DNA from: Acrasis kona
Lineage: Eukaryota > Heterolobosea > Eutetramitea > Acrasida > Acrasidae
Reading direction: 5' to 3'
Assembly (NCBI GenBank): GCA_026419775.2
Contig: JAOPGA020001138.1
Coordinates: forward strand, 62,001 to 126,000
DNA: 64,000 nucleotides
Position 1 is the stretch's first letter. Every line of letters starts with the position of its first letter. This document shows, one piece after another, positions 55,036 through 64,000 of the stretch. Below the pieces are notes generated by a model. It was given only the letters and a program-made list of their open reading frames with translations, did no database searches and was not told the origin of the DNA. The position numbers and the translations under genes were made by a program.

Positions 55036-56721
55036 TCAAGACTTTTTATTGTGCAACTTATTTTGAGCAATTTTGAGACGGTTCTTAGACTTTGAATGAT
55101 GAGGATCTATACTAAGTGCTTCTTGAGCATCTCTCTCTGCCAGCTTGTATTCTTCCATCCGAATGTATGCCTCTGCTCTGTTAGATTGGCAAACCACCTT
55201 CTCTGCTTGCATTTCGTTGGACATTAATCGGAGGCAGATCGAGTAGAACCAAACACTAGCGTTAAAGTCTCCATTTTTAAAATAGTTATTACCAGACGCT
55301 TTCATTTGGTCGCACACTATTTTTAACCATTTATTCAGCTCATACAGCGTCAGAGTTAAGTGTTCGTCTGTCTCATCATCTTGTTCAATGAACGAAACAA
55401 TTTTTGAAAGAATAATTAACGCACAAGCACGATATGATGGTAGACAGAACGTAGTGTGGAATGGAACACTGTCATTTTTACCAATAACAGCTTCTTTATA
55501 ACCTTTTTCATCTACTTTATCAAACAAGTGTTTAGAACGTCTGAATTTGTCATGCTTATTATCTGTAAATAAAATATTAAGTAACACTTGCTCAAGATCT
55601 GATATGGCGTCGATTTGTTCTTCATCTGAAAAAAATCTGCAAAGATTGCACTCTGAGAAGACTGATAAACATGAAAATAAGTACTGCTCAGCAGTTAGCA
55701 ATTGAATGCTAGATACGTCGGAGATCTTATTTATGTCAAGTAAGGTGGACACTACAAAAGATACCAAATCCGTTTTGTGGTGAACAAGGGACTTTACAAC
55801 AGAAAAATGGTTGTCGAGTTCATCCATGTGCTCATCTGGATAGAAATCATGAGGCAGACGGCATATGGAGGCTAGAATTGAACAAGCGTACATAAAAGTT
55901 GCAGATCCACGAAGCTCCACAGACCCAATATCACAACACAATACATTCATCACGGACATAACTTCAAATTGATTAGTCGAAACCATTCTCAAAAGCTTTT
56001 CATTATTTAAAATAAATACACCGCTTAGAAGTGCATACGTATTTTCTTTTATGCTCTTTTTATACTTTTCAAATAGCAACACATTTTCAGAATTAGAACA
56101 GGAATCCTCTCTAGACAACAATGCGAAAAAACAAGAATTCAAGAAAGCGGGATTTGTAAAGGAGCCATCATAGCCATAAGGCGTTTGATATAATATAGTT
56201 AAAAATATTTGAATCAAATAAAATTTTGCTTGTAGGATCAATAGCTTTGGTTCATCATCACAATCATTACATAAAGTTTTCATAAGAATAAGCTCCGCTA
56301 GTTCAAAACCACCATTATCATCTGTAGACAAAAACTCTGTGGAACACTTTGCATTATTAAAGTACCTGATGATCTTCGAAATGATTTCACATGCATAAGA
56401 CACGCATGATAGTTTCTCTATCTCTTCACCAAAGGGGGACTCACTTATTGAGTTTAGGTCGGACATCAACTTCTTCATGCATTTTATCAGACCACAATCT
56501 ATCATTTCATTCATCAAAGTCGTTGTTAATTCTTTGTTCCTTTCACCAAGATCATTTTGTATCATTCTTATGTCACTCGTCCAGTTTTTAATCAACTTCA
56601 GGTCCGATTCGGGGAGGACGGATAACTTTGAAGTCATTGCACTCATTCTCTTTGGACGCTCTTTTATTTGTAACACACAGTGGAAACAGTTCTCATCCTC
56701 TCTGTGTCCACCAAAGAACAT
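55036..56721 (-). CDS. Helical repeat protein with C-terminal TPR domain
   Basis: Intronless, 561 residues. Residues 30-450 are an all-helical, armadillo-like stretch without a clear signature. The last 110 residues form three TPR units (ASGNNYFKNGDFNASVWFYS, QSNRAEAYIRMEEYKLAERD, AQEALSIDPHHSKSKNRL) of the kind that bind Hsp70/Hsp90 C-terminal EEVD. A co-chaperone is plausible; UNC-45-like proteins have the opposite order (TPR first). N-terminus is HREDENCFHCVLQ. Confident as a gene, not as to role. Confidence 0.72.
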   Translation of the reverse strand: MFFGGHREDENCFHCVLQIKERPKRMSAMTSKLSVLPESDLKLIKNWTSDIRMIQNDLGERNKELTTTLMNEMIDCGLIKCMKKLMSDLNSISESPFGEEIEKLSCVSYACEIISKIIRYFNNAKCSTEFLSTDDNGGFELAELILMKTLCNDCDDEPKLLILQAKFYLIQIFLTILYQTPYGYDGSFTNPAFLNSCFFALLSREDSCSNSENVLLFEKYKKSIKENTYALLSGVFILNNEKLLRMVSTNQFEVMSVMNVLCCDIGSVELRGSATFMYACSILASICRLPHDFYPDEHMDELDNHFSVVKSLVHHKTDLVSFVVSTLLDINKISDVSSIQLLTAEQYLFSCLSVFSECNLCRFFSDEEQIDAISDLEQVLLNILFTDNKHDKFRRSKHLFDKVDEKGYKEAVIGKNDSVPFHTTFCLPSYRACALIILSKIVSFIEQDDETDEHLTLTLYELNKWLKIVCDQMKASGNNYFKNGDFNASVWFYSICLRLMSNEMQAEKVVCQSNRAEAYIRMEEYKLAERDAQEALSIDPHHSKSKNRLKIAQNKLHNKKS

Positions 56722-57370
56722 TATAATTGTTTACAAAATACTTGAAAGCATGAAGACAGATGGAAAGAGATCATATTTTGGTGTAGTATAATAATTTATT
56801 AACTCTGTAATAAACAGAAAAACAGCTAGAAGATCACTACCTTATCATTATTCCGATAACACTTCTTTTCCATCCATTAAATTATCAAATGGTGTCGTCC
56901 CACGAAAGAAAGGGTGCTCAAGTCAGGGTCATCGGACTAATTGGCCCTTAAGGCATTACAGATTAGCTGTTTTAAAGTTTTCATTGGTGACGTTTTGAAT
57001 TATTTTATAAGCTTTGTTTTGTTCGACACCGTCCCACCTCCCAATCCAAAACAATAAAGTATATCTTGTCTTCGTTCATCTTCATCATCAACGTACCAAA
57101 ACAAACATGGTCAAATTGCTCGTATAAATTCATGTCCACTCTTCCTTTCTAAACCACCTCAAACGATTTTTTAGAAGCCATCCAACATCCCCTCACCGTT
57201 CTTTTCATCCCTGTTTAGGAATATTTTTGTAATGAAAACGGTGCTATTGGATTGGATGATTTGTGTGAAATTGTTTGAAAAGAGTTTGCCAAACAAAAAG
57301 TCACAAGTAATGTCGCACCTTCACACTTAATATATCTAACACATTACACAGAGTATAAGGGTTAATTAAA
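56722..57370. other. Gap upstream of the ribosomal protein gene with a doubtful short gene
   Basis: 649 bp. From about 57106 ATG GTC AAA TTG CTC is followed by GTATAA and, further on, by TAG acceptors near 57172 and 57220. The downstream DNA up to about 57365 has coding-like pieces (EYFCNENGAIGLDDLCEIV, then a TGA, then KEFAKQKVTSNVAPSHLIYL). No joining gives a convincing whole protein. The region may hold a degraded gene. The rest should contain the RPL17 promoter. Confidence 0.3.
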
Positions 57371-58100
57371 ATGACAAAGAGATACCAAACTGAACCCGAG
57401 AACAACGATAAGAGTAACGTTACATTTATTTTCACATGCATTCTAACTATTATTTTTCATTTTCATTTCTTGTTGATGCAATTCCATTTGCGATATTATA
57501 TATTTCGTTCCACTTTTGCATTATCTTTATACAACATCAACAAAATGTTTTTACGTTATATAATATACAGGCGCAAAAGCACGCTCAGACGGACTCCGTG
57601 TTCACTTCAAGAACACCCACGAGACAGCACAAGCCATCAAGGGCATGACCCTTCCACGTGCCAAGAGATACTTGGTTAAGGTTCTACACCACCAAGAGGC
57701 CATTCCATTCAAGCGTTTCCGTGGAGGCCCAGGTCGCAAGGGACAAGCCAAGCAATTCAAGACCTCTCAATGCAGATGGCCAACCAAGTCAGTAATGGCT
57801 GTTTTGAAACTTTTGAAGAACGCTGAGGCCAACGCTGCCGCTAAGGGACTCAAAGTCAGAAACATGGTTGTCGCCCACTCTCAAGTCAACCGCGCACAAA
57901 AGATCAGAAGAAGGACTTTCCGTGCCCACGGTCGCATCAACCCATACATGTCCAGCCCATCTCACATTGAGTTGTTCTTATCTGAGCCATCTGCCATCAC
58001 AAGCAACCCACCAAAACAACACGTTAAGAAGCCACACAGAGACGAGGGTAAGCACGTCAAGAGACAAAAGAACAGATCTGTCGCACCAACTGAATTGTAA
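57371..58100 (+). CDS. RPL17: Large-subunit ribosomal protein uL22 (RPL17)
   Basis: Two exons (57371-57413 and 57571-58100) give 190 residues. The joined N-terminus [20 protein letters not shown] leads into [39 protein letters not shown] and a Lys-rich tail, all standard for eukaryotic RPL17. The protein lines the nascent-peptide exit tunnel. The 157-nt intron is far longer than any other in the window. Codon use is strongly biased (AAG, CAC, GTC, CCA), as expected of a highly expressed gene and unlike most neighbours. The TPR gene starts 75 bp downstream. Confidence 0.95.
57414..57570 (+). other. 157-nt intron of the RPL17 gene
   Basis: Begins GTAACGTTAC and ends ATATACAG. It is AT-rich, with a TTCTAACT branch-like word near the 5' half. 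I looked for C/D-box and H/ACA features and saw no convincing set. Length alone makes it stand out; all other introns found here are 33-48 nt. Confidence 0.7.
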
Positions 58101-58174
58101 TTGGTTTGAATATAAAACACTTTAACTTTTATTGAGTTGTAACGTTCTTGTTTGTTGTTTAAAACTTTTAAGAT

Positions 58175-59305
58175 ATGGGAAAGGGTCGCAAGCCTAAAGA
58201 ACCTGTTAAACAAAAGACACCTTGTGAAAAGGCTTTTGAAAAAGCCGTCCTTGCCTTTGAACAAGAAAAATTTCACAAGGCCTTGGAACAGTTCAATATA
58301 GTTCTTGGCCTTGAACCGAATCATGTGGAAGCATTAACTACGAAAGGTCTTGTATTGGTGGAGTTGGAACGACATGAGGAGGCAATCGAAGTATTGGATA
58401 AGTCTTTGAAACTAGATCCTCAACAAGCAGAAGCACACTATAAAAAGGGTGTTTGTTTTGGCGAACTTGAAATGCCGAGAGAAGCACTTGATTCTTTTGA
58501 ACAAGCCATTAAGCTTGATCCATCAGATGGAACACATTTAGCCGGCAAGGCGCGTGCATTGTTCGATCTTGGAGAGCCCAAGGAAGCATTATTATGGTAT
58601 GATCGTGCAATTGACTCAGAACCAGACAATGGCACTCTATTCAACAGTAAAGCGAGCGCACTTATGGAGTTGGGAGAGTATCAAGCAGCGCTGGAACTTT
58701 TAGACATCGCCATAGGGTTGGACCCAGAGGATCCAGACAACTACCTTGACAAGGCTGACATATTGTCGACAAACCTTAGCCAACATGAGCAGGCACTTAA
58801 TGAGTACGAAAAATCAATTGCCTTGTATCCATTAAATCCACTCACGTGGAACAATAAAGCGTGTTCATTGTGTAAATTGGAAAAGTACGAAGATGCATTA
58901 AGTGCAGTCGAACGTGCCATTTTGTTAGATAATAAAGACGGTGGTCAGTATAATACAAGGGCCGATATTTTGTTGTTGATGGGTAAAGTAGAAGACGCTT
59001 TAGCAGACTCAAGTAAATCAATTGATTTGGGTCCTGATGAAGTAGACCATTACATCACACATGCCGAAATTTTAAATGAGAATAAAAACTTTGATGAAGC
59101 ACTACTTTGTTGTGAAGAAGCACTGCTCAGGTGCACAATTGACGAACCAAATGCTCAAGGAAGAACTTTGATAGAGAAGGCTTTCGCTCTGAAAATGATG
59201 GACAAGACAGAACTTTTGCAAGAGTGTGTGGATAAAGCTAAAAAGTCGACTGGTTGTGAATTAGCCTTCCATTATAGTCACTTGGCTCCATCCATCCAAC
59301 TATAA
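58175..59305 (+). CDS. TPR-repeat protein
   Basis: Intronless, 376 residues. After a Lys-rich start (MGKGRKPKEPVKQK) there are about ten classical TPR units from residue 20 to 330, for example AEAHYKKGVCFGELEMPREA, GTLFNSKASALMELGEYQAA and GGQYNTRADILLLMGKVEDA. The regular consensus repeats and lack of other domains resemble the TPR proteins of archaea and bacteria, so transfer is possible but not shown. Likely a protein-protein scaffold. It follows RPL17 on the same strand with a 75-bp gap. Confidence 0.85.
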   Translation: MGKGRKPKEPVKQKTPCEKAFEKAVLAFEQEKFHKALEQFNIVLGLEPNHVEALTTKGLVLVELERHEEAIEVLDKSLKLDPQQAEAHYKKGVCFGELEMPREALDSFEQAIKLDPSDGTHLAGKARALFDLGEPKEALLWYDRAIDSEPDNGTLFNSKASALMELGEYQAALELLDIAIGLDPEDPDNYLDKADILSTNLSQHEQALNEYEKSIALYPLNPLTWNNKACSLCKLEKYEDALSAVERAILLDNKDGGQYNTRADILLLMGKVEDALADSSKSIDLGPDEVDHYITHAEILNENKNFDEALLCCEEALLRCTIDEPNAQGRTLIEKAFALKMMDKTELLQECVDKAKKSTGCELAFHYSHLAPSIQL

Positions 59306-59501
59306 CAAAGTAAAATATTTAATACATATTCATTATTCTTTGTACCGTGCTGCGATTCCTTCTCCAAAGTCCTATCAATTCTTACATCACCTGATACGTT
59401 GATTGTAATGTAAAGGGAGGTGCTGCAGTATCATGAGTTCATTGAATGATTTTAAAGTGATTAAACAAAATTGCCTTTTATTCTAGCGTGTGATATACAA
59501 A

Positions 59502-60797
59502 TTAACATTTGGGTTGGTTAGATCTTGCTGTTCTTTCATATCTCCATTCATCGTAAACAGTCACACCATCATTCAATCTCTTTTGAGAGGTAGCATCGCA
59601 ACCTTCAGTGAATGTACCCGACTCCATATCAATTAAATATAGCTTTGGTATTCCACTTGTGTTGAACATATTCTGCATGGCCTCCTTGTGCTTACTTGAG
59701 TCTCTGAATTGTAATGACAACCAAGGCTGGCGCTTCTTACGAAGATATTCAAACAGACCCTTCTCGTGCATCTCAGATCCAATGAGCACTACTTCGAATG
59801 CGTCCTCACCATATGTTTCTCTTACTCTCTTGTAGAAAGGTGCCAATGACTCCGTGAATTCACTACACCCAGCAACCCAACTGGCAGAGTACAATAGACC
59901 GATTAGTTTCTTATTCCTCAATCTCTCTATCATAAGATACTCTGTTCCAGCAGCATTCATCAGGAAGTCTGGGAAAATCTTTTTTAAATTCTTATCTGTT
60001 TGTGTCTCATCAGCATCTGGAGATGGAATCTTGGGTAGTGAACCTCTTCTAACCATCTTTTTAGGAGCTGTATAGCCTTTCGAAAAGTCGATAGGTTTCC
60101 AATTAGCACAGAAGGGGGCAAGTATGGAGAACCACTCTTGGTATAATTTGTCTGGTTCTTCTACAAACTTCTTCTGGTCGAGGCCACTCGGAGCCATAAC
60201 ACAAAAGTTTGAACCTGCCTGTACTGGTCTATTTATAAGGTTTGAATATGAGTTCAAGTTGATCAAATCTTCTACGTCCATGTTAACGGCAAACATTACT
60301 GGCAGATCCTTCTTCGATTTTACTCCAAACAACTCTATTAGCTTGTATACAATCTCACGGTGCTTGAAGGGAAGTGTGAACCATGGAACGTCATTTCTCA
60401 TCAAACCGTCAACTTGATGGTCTACAGTCAAGTCCACTGGGATGTATACAATCTCTAAAAAGCTTTCTCCATAAGTTGTTCTTACGTGGTCATAAAATGG
60501 CTTCAAGCTATCCATATATGTGTTGGTTGTCGGGGAGTTCATGTTTCCAAACAAGAAGCAAATGATTTTCTTGTTTGCTAGCACCTCTAAAGAGTGAAGG
60601 AGCTGGCTATCCAATGTTCTCAAAAACATGGTTTGAGCTCCGAACAGGTTCACAATATTTTTGCACTGGTGTTTAACTTCATGAACGTACTTGATTGGTG
60701 ATGTACGCATTTCGATTCTCTTAGCAAATGTAGCTTGCAATTGTTCGGTTGGAACGTGGTTGTACACTGCTGACGCGACGTCGCTGTTTAGTAACAT
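59502..60797 (-). CDS. Nucleoredoxin-like tandem thioredoxin-fold protein without CXXC
   Basis: Intronless, 431 residues. Two thioredoxin-like domains of the nucleoredoxin/tryparedoxin type are visible. Domain 1 (about 70-215) has NKKIICFLFGNMNSPTTN where the active site should be, with no cysteine. Domain 2 (about 290-420) has LIGLLYSASWVAGCSEF; the usual WCPPC is WVAGC, so only the second cysteine remains. Both keep the PWFTLPF or PWLSLQF strand and the following KLxELF helix. Loss of the first, nucleophilic cysteine in both domains argues against disulfide reductase activity. A binding role, or use of the single cysteine, is more likely. Confidence 0.75.
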   Translation of the reverse strand: MLLNSDVASAVYNHVPTEQLQATFAKRIEMRTSPIKYVHEVKHQCKNIVNLFGAQTMFLRTLDSQLLHSLEVLANKKIICFLFGNMNSPTTNTYMDSLKPFYDHVRTTYGESFLEIVYIPVDLTVDHQVDGLMRNDVPWFTLPFKHREIVYKLIELFGVKSKKDLPVMFAVNMDVEDLINLNSYSNLINRPVQAGSNFCVMAPSGLDQKKFVEEPDKLYQEWFSILAPFCANWKPIDFSKGYTAPKKMVRRGSLPKIPSPDADETQTDKNLKKIFPDFLMNAAGTEYLMIERLRNKKLIGLLYSASWVAGCSEFTESLAPFYKRVRETYGEDAFEVVLIGSEMHEKGLFEYLRKKRQPWLSLQFRDSSKHKEAMQNMFNTSGIPKLYLIDMESGTFTEGCDATSQKRLNDGVTVYDEWRYERTARSNQPKC

Positions 60798-60960
60798 GTT
60801 GTGATGGTTTTGTTTTGAAAGTTTAGTGAAACCACACTTTTAAAGAATTACAAATACGGTAAAAATAACGCTTGCTTTTTATGTAGTTAGGAATTATTAA
60901 TAGATGCGGTCAATTAAAGAATTATTGTAAAATCGAACATTGAACGAAAGACCAAGGAAG

Positions 60961-62534
60961 TTAATAAGCTTTTATTACACTCTCAACGCTTTGTACATAG
61001 TCAGTATTGACCGTAATAAGTTTAAGTCGTTCTCTTCTGTGTTTGCTGTTTACTAAATCATTATAAACTTCCTTTGCAACAACACTTTTTGCCATCATGT
61101 AAGTTTCTCCTCTGGCTGTGCTCATTTGCTGAACAGAATTTAGATTTTCATTTTAAACAATGTCACATTACCTCATTATTTATGAACAAACCCACTGTGA
61201 TTGGCCTATCCTTTTCTTTTTCGTCATCAGGCTTCTTTGGTTCGTAAAAGGGGTTCCTCTTCTTCTTTTGTTCCTCCTTTACTTGTTTGGCCTCTTGATT
61301 CCGTTGTAAAATAGCATTTCCGTGGACAACCCTGTATGTAACAAGGGAATTGAACTCGTCGCGAATGTAATCTTCAAGGAGAGGAACATAATCAACAACG
61401 CCTCTTACTTTTGGAGTGTTCGCAAGGACTAGTTCTGAGTGAACAACTTTTGGAGGAGTGAGGACAGAAGATTTAACGGTATTAAACAAGACAGGCAGAA
61501 TAAAACTTTCAATGAATTTGTCACAAACATCAACACCCCTGTATAATTGTAAAACACCAACAATAGACCGCAATGCATCTGCACATGCCAACGTATACAA
61601 TTGTTCTTCATTTTGCTTCCTCTCCACATCACATTGTTGCATTTCGGACAGCTCAGCCAAGATATTGTACTTGAGTGCTTCCTTGTCATAAAGAACCAAT
61701 TTGGATAAATTAATGCTTTCACATACTTTCTTTAGCGATGGAGGTTCCAATAAATCTCTTTCGATGTATTTCTGCTCTAACACTCTTAGTTTTGTTTTAG
61801 GAGGACTTTGATCAATGAATATAGATGGGAGTTGACTTTCGTTGATTGTTGATAATGATGTTGATGATGACTGGTTCTGAGTGTTTGAATTAATGTCTTG
61901 TTCATGTGGAATGCTCAATTCACCTTCCGACACCTTGAAGAGAATGCTCTTGATTTTAGAGTCTAGAATGTATCTGCCTAATGTTGAATATTTTTCGTTA
62001 TTAACTGCGTTGCTTTTTTTTGTGAATGATGGATGCAATAGGGATTGAAAATAGGGGGTGATGTCAAAGTCGTTATCGTTCTCGTCGAAAATTTCATGTT
62101 GAATCATCCAATCGATGAGTTTGTGGACTACTTTAATGTCTCTAAATTCTAATACTGGTGATTTTGATGTTATTGCAATGTCCCTGGCATTTCTTTGAAG
62201 ATCAGCGAGTTTGTCTCTCAAAGCTATTTGATTAAATTCCCGAAAGATGTTAATTTAACTTACACAATGTAAATTTCGGTTGTGTGTACTCGTTGAATTG
62301 ATCTATTAATGTTTGTATTCTATCTCGTTGTTCCGCCTGTTCTTGTTCCTCAATGTGATGTTTAACTGGCGTTGGCTCAGTCCTTGGAGAGTATTTAACG
62401 CGGATGATTTTGTGCTTCATCTCTTTTTGTATAATTTTTCTTTTAAATCTCACTTGATTCGTGATGAGTATTATGGGGCATATTTTGCATGATCGAAATA
62501 ATGGACTTGCGCATGACCCCAAGTAGCTCTGCAT
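60961..62534 (-). CDS. Probable mitochondrial protein of unknown function
   Basis: Three exons in reverse: 62534-62264, 62223-61172 and 61128-60961, with introns of 40 and 43 nt. The product is 496 residues. The N-terminus (MQSYLGSCASPLFRSCKIC, then QVRFKRKIIQK) is Arg/Lys-rich without acids and fits a mitochondrial presequence. The rest is helical, with a Ser/Gln-rich linker near 210-235 and a basic stretch (KQVKEEQKKKRNPFYEPKK) near 410. The third exon adds 55 residues ending VQSVESVIKAY. No known domain is recognised. Confidence 0.65.
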
Positions 62535-62739
62535 CCCGTGTTAAAAACTATTGTAAATGAATTTTGAAGTTCCTCAACAAGAGCTTCAACCATCTCAGAT
62601 GGAACACCAAATTTCAAAACGTAGCATTCTTTCATGTATTTATCTTGTTAAGGCGATACTATTATACTAACAATAAGAAGGCTTCAATATTGATTGTTTT
62701 CTCAGTGAAATATTGTAAATTATTTTTAGAACATACGAA

Positions 62740-64000
62740 ATGCATGTGGCTTTTGCATTCTTGTTCGCAATTTCCCTGATCTCAGCGCAGACTTTACCAT
62801 CGCTTCCAGATGTATTTTCTGCAACAATAGAAGCTAATATCGCCCAAGAGGTAAAGCCGAAATGACATTGTCTCACATAAGTACAGGCACACACAAGAAC
62901 TCTCTTGCAGTATTTCGATTCGATAAACAAGAGATCGCGTTTAGAGTTCCATAATGATCAAGGTGGAAGAACCGTTGAACTCATCACCGATTCAGTATGT
63001 TGACGAAATGTTTTAACACTATTAACGTTTCAGCAAACATATTATTCAATAGATGAATACCAAGAACAATGTTCAAATGTGATTTTAGATGATACAATCT
63101 CTAGGTTACTATTTTACTCAAATGGCTCCTTCTCCACAACGCAGGATTATTTTGAATTTGGACCCAAGTACAATCCAATTTTTAGAGGCAAAGCGGTAGC
63201 CAGAGGAATAACGTGTGATGTGTGGCGCACAACATCAGCAAACATCACTTCTGATTATTACTTTTCAGAACCAGGATGGAATTTTCACAATCAAAAACAG
63301 ATCCCAATTGCAACAATCCTGACAGGTACATTTACAAGCCCAAATGGAACAATCACATACTTGAACCATACATATAATTATGTGAACTTTGAAGAAGTCA
63401 TTGTCGACCAATCCATCTGGAACGTACCCAGCTACTGTCCAAAGCCCAATCCAACTCCCATACCTTACCCGACCCTTCCCAACAGGTTCAGAACAGGCAT
63501 CTCCCTGGCCATAGCCCATCTCAATTCAACCATTGGCCTACAAATGTACTACGACCAAAACAAACAGTACCTAAGAGTTGATTACAACAGAGATGACAAG
63601 AGAATTGAACAGTTTTGGGACATTAACAAGAAACAGTATTGGTTAATAGATCGCATAGATCTAACCTGCAAAGTAAGTAATTTATCCAACGTTGACGTAC
63701 CCACCAGCTTTGGTAACGTCCCATTAGTAACCGACAATGGACTACTCACTCCAGGTCAACTTTTTTCCTTTGGTGAAGAATACAATCAAACGTATCGTGG
63801 ACAAGAACAAGTGAGAGGAATCACATGTAACCGTTGGGACACAACTTTCGAAAGCACATCAGGTCAAATACAAACACTTTCAAGTTACTTTTCCGTTCCG
63901 GAATGGAAGTATCCAGAATTCAATTCGCAGTCACAAATACCAGTACGAAGTGTTGTGAAGGGAACATTTAAATCATCAAACCAAACTATACAATCACAAA
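62740..64000 (+). CDS. Secreted LolA-like domain protein, partial, with one frame change
   Basis: Exons 62740-62850, 62887-62995 and 63035 to the window edge; introns 36 and 39 nt. A signal peptide (MHVAFAFLFAISLISAQ) precedes TLPSLPDVFSATIEANI, the usual opening of metazoan/protist LolA-like proteins. At least two domain copies follow, each with ARGITCDVWRTT or VRGITCNRWDTT, a YFS.PEW segment, and an IPV or IPIA strand. The gene runs out of the window. In exon 2 the reading frame is broken: TTTT at 62940-62943 has one T too many. Removing it gives LLQYFDSINKRSRLEFHND in one frame. The family is extracellular, possibly lipid-binding; its role is not established. Confidence 0.65.

Noticed and set aside
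57414-57570. C/D-box or H/ACA snoRNA in the RPL17 intron
   Set aside because: A TGATG-like word exists, but no matching D box or hinge and ACA boxes at correct spacing.
63673-63707. Possible intron GTAAGT...CCACCAG in the LolA-like gene
   Set aside because: Removing it (35 nt) brings an immediate stop; reading through keeps a long frame with the second domain copy.
1-64000. CRISPR arrays, insertion sequences, operons or bacterial ribosome binding sites
   Set aside because: None seen. Spliced genes, Pol III tRNA terminators and the eukaryotic gene set show a nuclear genome, and no transposase or reverse transcriptase frame is present.

Overview
This is a window from a compact protist nuclear genome. 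About 34 protein-coding genes and two tRNA genes sit on both strands, often less than 100 bp apart. Roughly 60 introns can be placed, and almost all are 33-48 nt long with GT...AG ends and yeast-like branch sites (CTAAC/TACTAA types). The standard genetic code fits every intact gene, with TAA, TAG and TGA all acting as stops. The gene set (RhoGEF, Rho GTPase, KCTD, ATG17-like, polycystin-1-like receptors, NPCBM, EGF and lectin modules, LolA-like secreted proteins, and OSCP1, which is usually found in ciliated lineages) points to a free-living amoeboid or amoeboflagellate protist. A heterolobosean (Naegleria/Acrasis-like) is my best guess and an amoebozoan the alternative. This is inference from gene content; no species marker is present.

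Layout. 0-13 kb: an ATG17-like autophagy scaffold convergent with a triple SUMO-like-domain protein, an FAM172/Arb2 hydrolase, an FAD monooxygenase, a PDRG1-like prefoldin, ISCA2, casein kinase I, MPDU1, a receiver-domain protein without the phospho-acceptor Asp, and a PPR protein. 13-20 kb: tRNA-Gly, a Rho/Rac GTPase, an RCC1 protein, a secreted catalase-like haem protein and a phytanoyl-CoA dioxygenase family protein. 20-26 kb: receptor A, a 2,071-residue polycystin-1-like membrane protein. 26-33 kb: KCTD and BTB proteins, tRNA-Ile and a RhoGEF. 32-46 kb: a 2,324-residue IQ-repeat protein, OSCP1, a coiled-coil protein, V-ATPase subunit e and USP7. 46.8-54.2 kb: receptor B, a single-exon polycystin-1-like paralogue with very long Thr-Pro stalks. 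54-64 kb: small genes, TPR proteins, ribosomal protein uL22/RPL17, a nucleoredoxin-like protein without a CXXC motif, a probable mitochondrial protein, and the start of a LolA-like secreted protein cut by the window edge.

Most noteworthy. (1) Both tRNA genes carry a 9-11 nt insertion at the same place in the D-loop. (2) Receptors A and B share an unusual polycystin-1-like membrane module: GAIN/GPS, no PLAT domain, four extra membrane helices, and no C-terminal channel domain. (3) A jacalin-like lectin domain sits inside an EGF repeat of receptor A. (4) The only long intron (157 nt) is in the ribosomal protein gene. (5) Several small genes have a one-base frame change at a short homopolymer, which could be assembly error or real frameshifting.

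The exon structures are my own reading of splice sites. For each intact multi-exon gene the summed exon lengths are a multiple of three and the joined reading frame matches the family, but no transcript data were available. No database searches were run; family assignments come from recognised motifs.
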